Shown: positions 1 to 7,610 of the stretch, piece after piece
Position numbering within the stretch: position 1 is the stretch's first letter
Layout: each line of letters starts with the position of its first letter
DNA from: Fidelibacterota bacterium UBA6531
GTDB lineage: Bacteria > Fidelibacterota > Marinisomatia > Marinisomatales > TCS55
Length of the DNA stretch: 35,374 nt
NCBI GenBank assembly: GCA_002436185.1
Contig: DJKX01000042.1
Coordinates: 1-35,374 of the forward strand
Direction: 5' to 3'
The notes under the pieces: model-generated
The model's input: the letters and a program-made list of their open reading frames with translations, nothing else
Databases searched by the model: none
Told to the model about the DNA's origin: nothing
Translations under genes and position numbers: made by a program

Positions 1-2108
1 AAGGGCAGCCAGGAAAAACTCTTGACCCAGACATTCTCCTTGAATTCCCGATACCAGTCATAATCAGCATAACGGACTTTGTACCCACCAATGATGTTTA
101 CTACATCACCATAATCATAGATCCAAGGGTAGTATTTATTGGAACGGGGATCCACTCCTTCCGCAATTGAATGGGACCAGGACAAAGACCCGTACCAGTT
201 TTTTGAATATTTTTTCTGAATGAATAGTTCTATACCATTTGATCTGCCGCTGCCGCCATTAATAATATTATAGATATTCAAACTATCCCTGCCGTCAGAG
301 CCCTCAAGCATCTCAAAGGTGACCATATCATCATATTCTTTATTGAATACTTCAAGGGTCAGACGCGTATCAGCAGCAAGAAAATATTCCAATCCAATAA
401 CGGCCTGGTCAGCATAATAGTTTTTTAATTTTCTGGGAGTACCCCGTTCTGAATTTAGATAATGATTAAAGGGCGGCTGAAAATAACGCCCGACAGAAAA
501 ATTCAATGATAGCACTTCACTGAAATGATAGGATAAACCAAAGCGGGGCGAGGCACTGCTTGCCCCGGTAAAATCCAGATAATCGTAGCGTACTCCAGCA
601 AAAATTTCCAGAGTGCGGATCGGTTGCAAAGAAACATGAAGAAAACCACCCATTTTCCGGTAATCCATAATTGCATTTGTTTTGATCGTGTCCGCTACGC
701 CAATCGTGTCCAGGGGCGTGACGATCGTTGCTGGATTCTGGAAATAAGTCTCATAAAAAACATCTTCAGGAACCATAACCGGTTCAATATCAGATGATAA
801 GGAATAGCCGTAAAGAATTGAAGGTCTTGGTTCAAACCAGTTATCATAATCCAGGTTGATGGTTTTGATACTGAATCCGGTGTTGACATCTATCCCGGGC
901 CTGATCTGATAATTTACCTCACTCCGGAAAGTTATTTCATTTTCCAGATCACGTCGCTGATGGTACATATCCCGCTGATTGTCTTCAGCCAGTTCGTATA
1001 CATCCGTATTCAATTGTACAAGGCTTTTGGATAACGAAAGAATGCTGAAACCCTTTTTAGAGAACAGGTTTTTGTAGGTCATGCCCACGGTAGCCTGTTG
1101 AGAATCAAATTCCACGTTTTCCGCTCCGCGCAGCGATGGGTTATCTTCCCCCACGATATTGATGGCATCTATTCCGCCAATATAATTGAACATGATCTTT
1201 TTTGTAGGTGAAAGGTCGTAAGTGATCTTGCCCTGGCTTGACCAATACTGAGGCACGGCCTGCATCCCCGTGGATACTATTACGAAATCCAGGAAGGATC
1301 GTATTACAGAGAACAAGTAGGAACCGTTATCTGTTACCGGGCCTTCCACATTTCCACCAAAACCAGCCATATTCATGCTGATTTCACCCAAGTGTCTTTC
1401 CCGGTTCCCTTCTCTTAAAGTAACATCCATCACTGAAGAAAGCTTTTCGCCATATCGTGCCGGAAAAGCACCAGCATAAAAATCAATCCGTTCGATAAAT
1501 TCCGTATCCACCATGGTTATGGGGCCACCGCTTTTGCCTTGTTCCGGGTAGTGGTTGGGATAGGGTATTTCCAGGTAATCCATGACAAACAGGTTTTCGC
1601 CTGGAGCTCCGCCGCGAACGATAATTTCGTTATACTGATCTGACCCGGACACCACGGATGGCAGCGCCTGCATCATGGCCATGATATCGTAGGCGCCAAC
1701 GGGGTCGGAACGAATTTCCTCAATATCAATCGTCCGGCTGCTGGTGATAGCATCTCGTGTTTGTTCAAAAAATTTCGCTGTAACGGTAACACCTTCGCCT
1801 TTCAACACAGCGGGATGCAGGTCAAAATTTGCGGTGGTTGTCCGCTGGGGAACGATGTGCACATTAGCCCGTGATACTGCTTCGTAACCGATCATAGAAA
1901 CACGAATATTGTAACTACCCACGGGCACTTTTTCTATCCGAAAATAACCCTCCATGTCGCTGGCAACACCCAGTTCCGTGTCACTGATAATAACATTGAC
2001 TCCAATCAGTGGCTGGTGGGTAGCTACATCCCGAATGAGACCTGCCAGGTTTCCAGTTTGGCTCCAGATTAAATCTGTAAGGGCTAAAAATAACAATAAT
2101 TTTCTCAT
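1..2108 (-). CDS. TonB-dependent outer-membrane receptor, 3' end cut by window edge
   Basis: Reading the minus strand from the ATG at 2108 gives an uninterrupted frame of about 702 codons to the left edge; the C-terminal barrel strands and stop lie outside. It starts with a short signal peptide (MRKLLLFLALTDLIWSQ). Residues about 20-105 look like a carboxypeptidase-regulatory-like domain (GLIRDVATHQPLIGVNV, then GYFRIEKVPVGSYNIRVSMIGY). A plug follows with IIVRGGAPGENLFVMDYLEI and the ARYGEKLSSVMDV segment typical of TonB plugs, and then alternating Tyr/Arg/Phe-rich beta strands. The family imports large or scarce solutes through the outer membrane using TonB energy. The substrate cannot be told, and no SusD-like partner is seen. 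No clear Shine-Dalgarno site precedes the start. The family call is firm; the gene is partial. Confidence 0.9.
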   Translation of the reverse strand, partial: MRKLLLFLALTDLIWSQTGNLAGLIRDVATHQPLIGVNVIISDTELGVASDMEGYFRIEKVPVGSYNIRVSMIGYEAVSRANVHIVPQRTTTANFDLHPAVLKGEGVTVTAKFFEQTRDAITSSRTIDIEEIRSDPVGAYDIMAMMQALPSVVSGSDQYNEIIVRGGAPGENLFVMDYLEIPYPNHYPEQGKSGGPITMVDTEFIERIDFYAGAFPARYGEKLSSVMDVTLREGNRERHLGEISMNMAGFGGNVEGPVTDNGSYLFSVIRSFLDFVIVSTGMQAVPQYWSSQGKITYDLSPTKKIMFNYIGGIDAINIVGEDNPSLRGAENVEFDSQQATVGMTYKNLFSKKGFSILSLSKSLVQLNTDVYELAEDNQRDMYHQRRDLENEITFRSEVNYQIRPGIDVNTGFSIKTINLDYDNWFEPRPSILYGYSLSSDIEPVMVPEDVFYETYFQNPATIVTPLDTIGVADTIKTNAIMDYRKMGGFLHVSLQPIRTLEIFAGVRYDYLDFTGASSASPRFGLSYHFSEVLSLNFSVGRYFQPPFNHYLNSERGTPRKLKNYYADQAVIGLEYFLAADTRLTLEVFNKEYDDMVTFEMLEGSDGRDSLNIYNIINGGSGRSNGIELFIQKKYSKNWYGSLSWSHSIAEGVDPRSNKYYPWIYDYGDVVNIIGGYKVRYADYDWYREFKENVWVKSFSWLP

Positions 2109-2179
2109 GCTACTTAATGAGGTTATCCACTTTTGGTTGTTAGATAGAAACCCTTTATAAACACATTAGAAATAAAACG

Positions 2180-2210
2180 AAAAAGCCCCGCCAGCCAATG
2201 CTAACAGGGC
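2180..2210 (-). terminator. Probable rho-independent terminator after the 143-aa gene
   Basis: On the minus strand, GCCCTG (2210-2205) pairs with CGGGGC (2190-2185) across a 14-base loop, with one T-G wobble. Five T residues follow. It lies 28 bp past the stop at 2238 and separates that gene from the TonB receptor. Confidence 0.5.
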
Positions 2211-2237
2211 CCTGAAAAAAAGATCGAAGAGGTCGTA

Positions 2238-2669
2238 TCACTGCCTTAATCTGTAACAGCAGCCTTCCATTGTGTTTAGGAATTTTTCTATCTGTGTAGA
2301 AGTGAAAAATAATTCATTAATAGGTTCGAATGTATCAACATCATACATGATGGCATCATAGTCACGAAGGAAATTCGATTCCAGTTTACGGACCATGTCC
2401 AGCATAACCTGTTTAGGAACTCCCTTACTCCGCAGGAAATTCACTTGAATATTTAAGGTGCCTTCACTGGTCATGTGAAACAATGGCAACACACCAAAAT
2501 CAGAATTGCAGCGAAATGTTAGAGTACCATGATCTGATCCACGTCCCCAGGATATTTCATCAGCGTGCTTTTCACTGAATTCGATTATGGCATTCCCGAC
2601 TTTAGCCACTTCGCGGCTGCAGTTTTCAGTCATATGCTCAGCGAAACGGGTTTTATTCCATTTTGACAT
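2238..2669 (-). CDS. Conserved-looking protein of unknown function, 143 aa
   Basis: I do not recognise this gene with confidence. It is a soluble protein with no signal peptide or membrane segment. The N-terminal third is helical and rich in charged residues. The centre contains WGRGSDHGTLTFRC followed by a short beta-type stretch (GTLNIQVNFL). That pattern recalls small domains with a 'WGxGxxxGS...' motif found next to nuclease-like folds, but the likeness is weak and implies no activity. The C-terminal part is helical and ends in a CC pair (EGCCYRLRQ). It stands alone between two terminators, so it is probably monocistronic. The start is the first ATG of the frame. Confidence 0.7.
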   Translation of the reverse strand: MSKWNKTRFAEHMTENCSREVAKVGNAIIEFSEKHADEISWGRGSDHGTLTFRCNSDFGVLPLFHMTSEGTLNIQVNFLRSKGVPKQVMLDMVRKLESNFLRDYDAIMYDVDTFEPINELFFTSTQIEKFLNTMEGCCYRLRQ

Positions 2670-2779
2670 TTAGTTTACTACCTCGAATGAAATTTAAAAA
2701 AATTGTTGCTTACGCAGTGGGAAATCTAAGACTTTTTCTTTACAAGGAAATAATCAAATTCTAGAAAAACTATAATAAT

Positions 2780-2810
2780 AAAAAAGGCCGTATTATGCAG
2801 CCTTTTTTTT
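2780..2810 (-). terminator. Rho-independent terminator of the perR-peroxiredoxin unit
   Basis: On the minus strand AAAAAGGC (2807-2800) and GCCTTTTT (2788-2781) form an 8-bp stem around an 11-base loop. The T run is part of the descending arm. It lies 20 bp past the peroxiredoxin stop codon. Confidence 0.6.
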
Positions 2811-2826
2811 GTATTAAAGGTGTAGG

Positions 2827-3450
2827 TTATAATTCATCTGCATGTTTGCTCAAATAACTGGCAACACCTGATGCTGTATTTACCATCCCTTCATCTCCTT
2901 TTTGCCAACCTGCAGCGCATACCTGACCGTTTTCTTCAAAAAATTGAAGTGCTTCAACGATTCTAACCACTTCATCCATGTTACGGCCTAACGGTTCATC
3001 ATTAACGATTTGATGCCGAACGATTCCATTTTGATCAATCACAAATGTAGCACGCATGGCAACACCAGCAGGGTAATAAGAATCACCTCCATCAGATTGT
3101 ATACCGTATGCTTGTGCAATGGAATGATCCATATCAGCAGCTAAAGTATATTTCAATTTTCCCACACCACCATCGTTAATGGCGGTATTTCTCCAAGCAA
3201 AATGTGTATGGTGAGAATCTATCGAAACACCAACAACTTCCACACCTAATTCCGTTAGTTTGTCCATACGATGATCCATAGCGATTAATTCAGATGGGCA
3301 GACAAAGGTAAAATCCAAAGGGTAAAAGAATACCACCGCGTATTTTCCATTCCTGGCATCAGTAAAGTTGTAATCCCCAACAATTGAATCATCGGCTAAA
3401 ACAGCTTGTGTCGTAAAGTCCGGTGCTTTTCTTCCTACAAGTACACTCAT
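2827..3450 (-). CDS. Typical 2-Cys peroxiredoxin (AhpC/Prx1 type)
   Basis: This thiol peroxidase reduces H2O2 and organic peroxides in the cytoplasm. The 207-residue length is normal for the AhpC/Prx1 group. The peroxidatic cysteine is C51 in PLDFTFVCPSE, with the conserved Pro-x-x-x-Thr-x-x-Cys active-site frame. The resolving cysteine is C178 in VCAAGW, a small variation on the usual VCPAGW. The C-terminal tail after C178 (about 29 residues) is long enough for the Prx1-type decamer. The start at 3450 is supported by AGGAG seven bases upstream. It lies 15 bp after the perR-like gene on the same strand, so it is almost certainly co-transcribed with its probable peroxide-sensing regulator. No dedicated AhpF reductase is nearby, so thioredoxin is the likely electron donor (inference). 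Confidence 0.95.
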   Translation of the reverse strand: MSVLVGRKAPDFTTQAVLADDSIVGDYNFTDARNGKYAVVFFYPLDFTFVCPSELIAMDHRMDKLTELGVEVVGVSIDSHHTHFAWRNTAINDGGVGKLKYTLAADMDHSIAQAYGIQSDGGDSYYPAGVAMRATFVIDQNGIVRHQIVNDEPLGRNMDEVVRIVEALQFFEENGQVCAAGWQKGDEGMVNTASGVASYLSKHADEL

Positions 3451-3465
3451 TATTTATTCTCCTTT

Positions 3466-3834
3466 TTATTTTTTGTGTTTTTTACATGTTCCAATGATCG
3501 TCATTTTCACATCATCTACTTCAAACTTGTAATTCTTTCTTATTTTTTTACGGATACTGTCATCCTGCAAGTGAACATCAATTATTTCCCCGCAGACCTT
3601 ACATTTCATATGATCGTGAGACGCCGTATTCCAATCGTAACGGGAAACATTTCCATCAGTAATAGCTTTAATTGTTCCCTCTTCATCCAGTTGTTTCAGA
3701 TTCCTGTATACCGTTCCAAGACTCAAATTAGGGAGTCTTTTTTTAGCTTTATTATAAATCCAGTCAGCTGTTGGATGAGCATTTGTACTTTCCACAATTT
3801 CACGGATTATTTCTCTTTGAGAGCTAAATCTCAT
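3466..3834 (-). CDS. perR: PerR-type Fur-family peroxide-responsive repressor
   Basis: This is a 122-aa winged-helix Fur-family protein, shorter than Bacillus PerR. By alignment from memory with B. subtilis PerR, all five regulatory metal ligands are present: H20 (in HPTAD), D67 (RYDW), H73 and H75 (SHDHMKC), and D86 (EIIDVH). Asp at the D67 position favours peroxide sensing over classical Fur. The structural zinc site keeps C78 and C81, but the second pair reads C117-K-K-H120, so it would be Cys3His, not Cys4. The direct neighbour is a peroxiredoxin, the classic PerR target. An A+T-rich dyad about 20-40 bp upstream is a possible operator. The start has no strong Shine-Dalgarno site. Confidence 0.88.
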   Translation of the reverse strand: MRFSSQREIIREIVESTNAHPTADWIYNKAKKRLPNLSLGTVYRNLKQLDEEGTIKAITDGNVSRYDWNTASHDHMKCKVCGEIIDVHLQDDSIRKKIRKNYKFEVDDVKMTIIGTCKKHKK

Positions 3835-3852
3835 TTATGAAAATAGTAAATA

Positions 3853-3877
3853 AATAATAACAATTACTATTATTATT
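3853..3877. promoter_or_regulatory. A+T-rich dyad upstream of perR, candidate Fur/PerR-type operator
   Basis: AATAATAA (3853-3860) and TTATTATT (3870-3877) form an 8-9-8 inverted repeat, 19-43 bp upstream of the perR start and just past the stop of the EamA gene. Its composition resembles Fur/PerR boxes, but the low complexity makes chance symmetry possible. Confidence 0.4.
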
Positions 3878-3887
3878 TAAATTTTTA

Positions 3888-4733
3888 TTATGAGGTAGAT
3901 TTTATTAATATATTCGGTTTCTGTATAATTGCCCGGACCAGTACCCCTCCTAAAACTAACAAGCCGCCTATCAATGAATATGGTCCCATTGTTTCACCAA
4001 TTATCAAATATACCAGTAGAGGATTTATGATTGGTTCAATGGATGGATAAATTATTGCATCTAGTGCAGACACGTATTTAATCGCAATGGCAAACAATAT
4101 ATAAGGGATACCCAGTTGTACCACACCCAGTGTGAGTATCAAAACGACAGATTGTTTATCAGCTGCAAATCCATTTAATATTACTGGCAGACATATCAAA
4201 AACGTTAAGGCATTGCCTAAAATGATCGATTCAGCAGGGGAAGCATCTTTTTGTTTGCGCAGCAGGATAGTGAACACCCCAAAAAATATACCAGCAGTCA
4301 CGCCGCAAATATTTCCTAAATGGCCGCTGAACGTGAGTTCATCCAGGAAAAAAAGTACTAGCCCCAAAAGCATGGCACCAATCGTGAGCCAATCAATCAT
4401 TGTTGATCTTTCCCCTAAATATGAAAAACTTAATAAGGCAACATAGACAGGAGCCGTATATTGCAAAAGTATAGCATTCCCTGCTGTTGTAAGTTTATTA
4501 GCTATGACAAATAATGTAACTGTGGCCGCATATGCAACAGCTGCTAATAGTTGGTATTTATTCCATGTAAAGCGCGGTCTTTTGACATAGAATAATATTA
4601 CCATCCCCGCAATCCCACTTCGTAAACCGGCGATGACCAGGGGTGGCCAGGGAATGGATTTGATCAATACACCAGCGATGCTCCAAAGTAAACCTGCGAT
4701 AATCAACAGGCCTATAGCATTCCTATGTTTCAA
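3888..4733 (-). CDS. EamA/DMT-family permease, TTG start
   Basis: This 281-aa inner-membrane protein has about ten hydrophobic helices in two EamA repeats. The first runs from GLLIIAGLLWSIAGVLIK to about residue 135, the second from GVTAGIFFGVFTILLRK to the end. The SIEPIINPLLVYLIIGE segment matches the usual EamA repeat signature. Family members export amino acids or other metabolites; the substrate here is unknown. The frame opens with TTG at 4733, preceded by GGGAG eight bases upstream inside the previous gene. The next in-frame ATG would remove the first helix, so TTG is preferred. The TGA of the 60-aa gene lies 3 bp before it in the same frame, which suggests translational coupling. The perR promoter must lie against its 3' end. 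Confidence 0.87.
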   Translation of the reverse strand: MKHRNAIGLLIIAGLLWSIAGVLIKSIPWPPLVIAGLRSGIAGMVILFYVKRPRFTWNKYQLLAAVAYAATVTLFVIANKLTTAGNAILLQYTAPVYVALLSFSYLGERSTMIDWLTIGAMLLGLVLFFLDELTFSGHLGNICGVTAGIFFGVFTILLRKQKDASPAESIILGNALTFLICLPVILNGFAADKQSVVLILTLGVVQLGIPYILFAIAIKYVSALDAIIYPSIEPIINPLLVYLIIGETMGPYSLIGGLLVLGGVLVRAIIQKPNILIKSTS

Positions 4734-4736
4734 CGA

Positions 4737-4919
4737 TCAGTCTCCCATTTGACTTGGAACCAATAGATAGAGGATGGTTCCACAGGCAAGTGCAAACCCA
4801 CCTTTCCACCAACCGTCGGCATTGGATAATACTCCCGCTTCCTGGAGCCAGGATAAAACAGCAAACATGATGCCAAATGACGATATAAATAACCAAATTG
4901 TTTTTAAAATATTTTGCAT
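4737..4919 (-). CDS. Small membrane protein, 60 aa, two predicted helices
   Basis: I do not recognise a family. It has two hydrophobic segments, about residues 6-24 (TIWLFISSFGIMFAVLSWL) and 38-55 (WKGGFALACGTILYLLV), joined by a short polar loop containing NADGWW. It ends 3 bp before the EamA permease start, and the permease's ribosome-binding site lies in its last codons. It may therefore be an accessory of the permease or simply share its mRNA. The distinct two-helix pattern and operon position argue that it is real in spite of its size. No strong Shine-Dalgarno site is seen at its own ATG. Confidence 0.6.
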   Translation of the reverse strand: MQNILKTIWLFISSFGIMFAVLSWLQEAGVLSNADGWWKGGFALACGTILYLLVPSQMGD

Positions 4920-5065
4920 GAAATAAGTTGTTATTATTTGATTTAGTGTTAATTTCGGGCTTGAAAGTTACCCCATATTTGATCAGGAAAAAGAAATCAT
5001 AATAATAAAATTTAGGATAACGAAAACTTGAAAAATTAGATTTGCCCTATAAAAACACCCTCCAA

Positions 5066-5095
5066 CAAAAAACCCTGCTTCGGCAGGGTTTTTTG
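5066..5095 (-). terminator. Strong terminator, CCCTGC-TTCG-GCAGGG stem
   Basis: A perfect 13-bp stem (5066-5078 with 5083-5095) carries a TTCG tetraloop, with a run of A on one side and T on the other. It lies 23 bp past the stop of the urate-oxidase-N-type gene. The flanking A and T tracts would let it work in both directions, but all neighbouring genes are on the minus strand. Confidence 0.92.
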
Positions 5096-5118
5096 GTTTC
5101 CAACGTTTTATATACCTA

Positions 5119-5925
5119 TTAAAAACCTTGTACTTTGGCTGATTTTTTGTATAGTTGCCAAACGATATGCCATCCTAAAGCTACTAATAACATCAAACCC
5201 ATCCAATTTGTAGACTCTGTAATACCCAAATTGCCACCAGCAAAGTGCGTTGTATGCTCATTAATCATGGTCCAGATCAGTGGTATAGACATATAGGTGT
5301 TATGTTTTGACCGTAAGCCAGCTAATGCCACCAAATCTCCATCTGGTGCTTCACCATCACGGATAGCTGCAATGATTTTCTGTTGCGCCGGCCATATCCT
5401 GTACCATACGTTGAAAGCCATTATGCTACCGAACATGGTACCTAGATGGATGTTAAAAGCACGATAATCAAACCCGGCACAGAATTTCATGCTGTACACC
5501 ATAGCGCCAATCAGTGCAAAACTGACAATGGTGATTAAGCGAACGTTTCCTGCTAAACTACTTTTGTATAGAAAATCATATACAATAACAGCCATAAAAA
5601 CCAGAATGATCATGGTATGTGCCCAGATCGTTACCTCCATACCTGCGGCGAACATCATATTTCCAGCGGATTCTCCGATAGAAAGGTTGCCTGCCCAAAA
5701 CAATACATAGAGCAACACCATGCCCGTTACCCATGTCCAAGCTGCACCCCAGCGAAAGAAATATAGAGCTCTTGGCATAAGTTCGGGTACCACTTTCTTT
5801 TTTGTATCTCCATCAAGTGTTGCGGCAAAATGTCCGTTTACCCAATTGAAGAAATAAAGCAGCCCGATCCAAAGAACGCCTGCAATAATATGTAGCCATT
5901 TAAAAATGGGTGTTATGAATTCCAT
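5119..5925 (-). CDS. Urate-oxidase-N-type (PuuD-like) membrane protein without cytochrome domain
   Basis: This 268-aa integral membrane protein has about seven or eight hydrophobic helices. It opens with FKWLHIIAGVLWIGLLYFFNWVNG, broken here only by family-typical His and Trp residues, and has further helices around residues 62-80, 98-117 and 128-150. It resembles the N-terminal membrane domain of PuuD-type urate hydroxylases (Urate_ox_N), which in full-length members is followed by a cytochrome c domain. No CxxCH motif is present here, so a separate electron acceptor would be needed if the enzyme is redox-active. His residues in or near helices (WLH, WAH, NIHLGT, WHIVWQ) could bind heme. AAGGAG upstream supports the start. 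It is last in a four-gene unit ending at the strong terminator. The actual substrate is uncertain. Confidence 0.7.
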   Translation of the reverse strand: MEFITPIFKWLHIIAGVLWIGLLYFFNWVNGHFAATLDGDTKKKVVPELMPRALYFFRWGAAWTWVTGMVLLYVLFWAGNLSIGESAGNMMFAAGMEVTIWAHTMIILVFMAVIVYDFLYKSSLAGNVRLITIVSFALIGAMVYSMKFCAGFDYRAFNIHLGTMFGSIMAFNVWYRIWPAQQKIIAAIRDGEAPDGDLVALAGLRSKHNTYMSIPLIWTMINEHTTHFAGGNLGITESTNWMGLMLLVALGWHIVWQLYKKSAKVQGF

Positions 5926-6020
5926 TTATATACTCCTTTTAGTTATGTTTGATGCCTACGAAACCAAGCTTTGAAGTTACTGTGATTTCAATCATCATTC
6001 AACTAATAGGACATGACTTT

Positions 6021-7601
6021 TCAAATCATTTTTGGGTATGGAAAAAGGTCAGCCAATGTTTGAACTTGGCCATACTGATTTTTATGCACTATATGGGTTC
6101 TATCAAATTCAGTGTAATTATTCAAACCAGAAGCAGCTGCCAAAGAATTCAACCCGTTTCGTAATGTTATGACATAATTAAGGACACGCCATTGCTTTTC
6201 ATCAACAACTAAAGCTTTTTGATGATCTGTGTCCGTAGTAGCAACACCCACAGGGCATTTATTTGTATGACATTTTTCCGCTCCGATGCACCCGACTGAA
6301 ATCATCATTCCCCGGGCAATATTCACCAAATCAGCTCCCATGCCCATAGCAATAGCAACTTTGTCCGGACTGAATATTTTTCCGCTGGCGAATACTTTTA
6401 CGTTATCTCTTACACCATATTTCCGCAAAGCATTATCCAAATACAGAATTCCGGACTTAACGGGTAATCCCATGGTGTCTGCCATTTCTTGATATGTCGC
6501 ACCGGATCCGCCTTCCCCGCCATCAACAGTTATGGCATCGGGACCGCTTCCGGTTTCAGCCATTGCTTTACATAAATCATCCGCAGAATTGGGACCGCCC
6601 ATGACAATTTTAATACAGATGGGTTTTCCGCCAATATCTCTTAATTTGTCAATGAAATCGAATAAAGTTGGTACATCATGAAATTGATGATGGCGATTGG
6701 GTGAATCTACATTTTTCCAGGGAGTTACACCGCGGATAGCTGCAATTTCTTCATTGACTTTACTTCCTTCAACGTGTCCACCGCGGATTTTTGCCCCTTG
6801 AGCTAATTTCAATTCAAACATGGCAATTTGCGGATTATCCGCTTTATCTTTGAATTTATCCGGGCAAAATTCACCTTTTTCTGTTCTAACACCAAATAAT
6901 CCGGGGCCGATTTGCATAATAACATCTCCCCCGCCCAATAGATGATAACTCGCCAATCCACCTTCACCGGTATGAACCCAAGATCCTTTCGCTTTCCCTA
7001 AACCTAAACTCATGGAGCTGATTGCATTTTCTCCCAATGCCCCATAGCTCATTGCACTCATACCTACGGGTCCATATACTTTCCAGGGTGATTTACATTT
7101 TGGGCCGATGACTATTGCATCTTCTTCCCTAATCAACCAGGGTTGAACTTCAATTTCTTCCAATTTTTCCTTTCTCGAGAATAATCCTTCACTACCCACA
7201 TATCGTTTTGTTTTGATTTTAGGAGCACACACTACTCTCATTTCTTCAGCCAACTTTGGAAACATGGAGTTCCTTATATACCAACCGGGTTTATCAAAGT
7301 CTCGCTTTGATCCAAAGGCAATCAGTGTCTTCATATATTTTCCTGCTACCACAATATTAGTAAAATCGGTGCGGCTAAATGGTTTACCCTCATGATCTGA
7401 ATCAAACATATACTGGCGTAATTCAGGACCCATCATTTCAAATATATATCGGATTCTCCCCAATAATGGAAAATTGCGAAGAATAGAATGCTGACTTTGG
7501 CGCTTATCTACAAAGTACCACACCAGAAAAATAACAGGTGGTACAACAAGGATAATTAGCGCAAGGCAAATAAGAATAGTTATAGCGATTTCATGAAACA
7601 T
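6021..7601 (-). CDS. Membrane-anchored FMN-binding glutamate-synthase-domain protein
   Basis: The 526-aa protein starts with one transmembrane helix (about residues 7-30), followed by the FMN/2-oxoglutarate-binding domain of the glutamate synthase large subunit. Motifs are YGPVGMSAMSYGALGENA, HTGEGGLASYH, GGHVEGSKVNEEIAAIRG, TVDGGEGGSGAT and the cluster loop CIGAEKCHTNKCPVG (C-x5-C-x4-C), which fits a [3Fe-4S] centre. The glutaminase (class II amidotransferase) domain and GXGXG structural domain of true GltB are absent, so glutamine-dependent glutamate synthesis is not assured. Such stand-alone domains are usually annotated 'FMN-binding glutamate synthase family protein' and have poorly defined reactions. 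It starts 9 bp after the SLC13 permease stop, which suggests a shared transcript and perhaps a membrane-linked oxidation of an imported acid (inference). Confidence 0.88.
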   Translation of the reverse strand: MFHEIAITILICLALIILVVPPVIFLVWYFVDKRQSQHSILRNFPLLGRIRYIFEMMGPELRQYMFDSDHEGKPFSRTDFTNIVVAGKYMKTLIAFGSKRDFDKPGWYIRNSMFPKLAEEMRVVCAPKIKTKRYVGSEGLFSRKEKLEEIEVQPWLIREEDAIVIGPKCKSPWKVYGPVGMSAMSYGALGENAISSMSLGLGKAKGSWVHTGEGGLASYHLLGGGDVIMQIGPGLFGVRTEKGEFCPDKFKDKADNPQIAMFELKLAQGAKIRGGHVEGSKVNEEIAAIRGVTPWKNVDSPNRHHQFHDVPTLFDFIDKLRDIGGKPICIKIVMGGPNSADDLCKAMAETGSGPDAITVDGGEGGSGATYQEMADTMGLPVKSGILYLDNALRKYGVRDNVKVFASGKIFSPDKVAIAMGMGADLVNIARGMMISVGCIGAEKCHTNKCPVGVATTDTDHQKALVVDEKQWRVLNYVITLRNGLNSLAAASGLNNYTEFDRTHIVHKNQYGQVQTLADLFPYPKMI

Positions 7602-7610
7602 AGTTGATTA

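Noticed and set aside
3406..3840. Plus-strand open frame of 144 codons
   Set aside because: It lies opposite perR and the start of the peroxiredoxin gene, and its product is low-complexity Phe/Ser/Ile-rich. It is a shadow of real genes.
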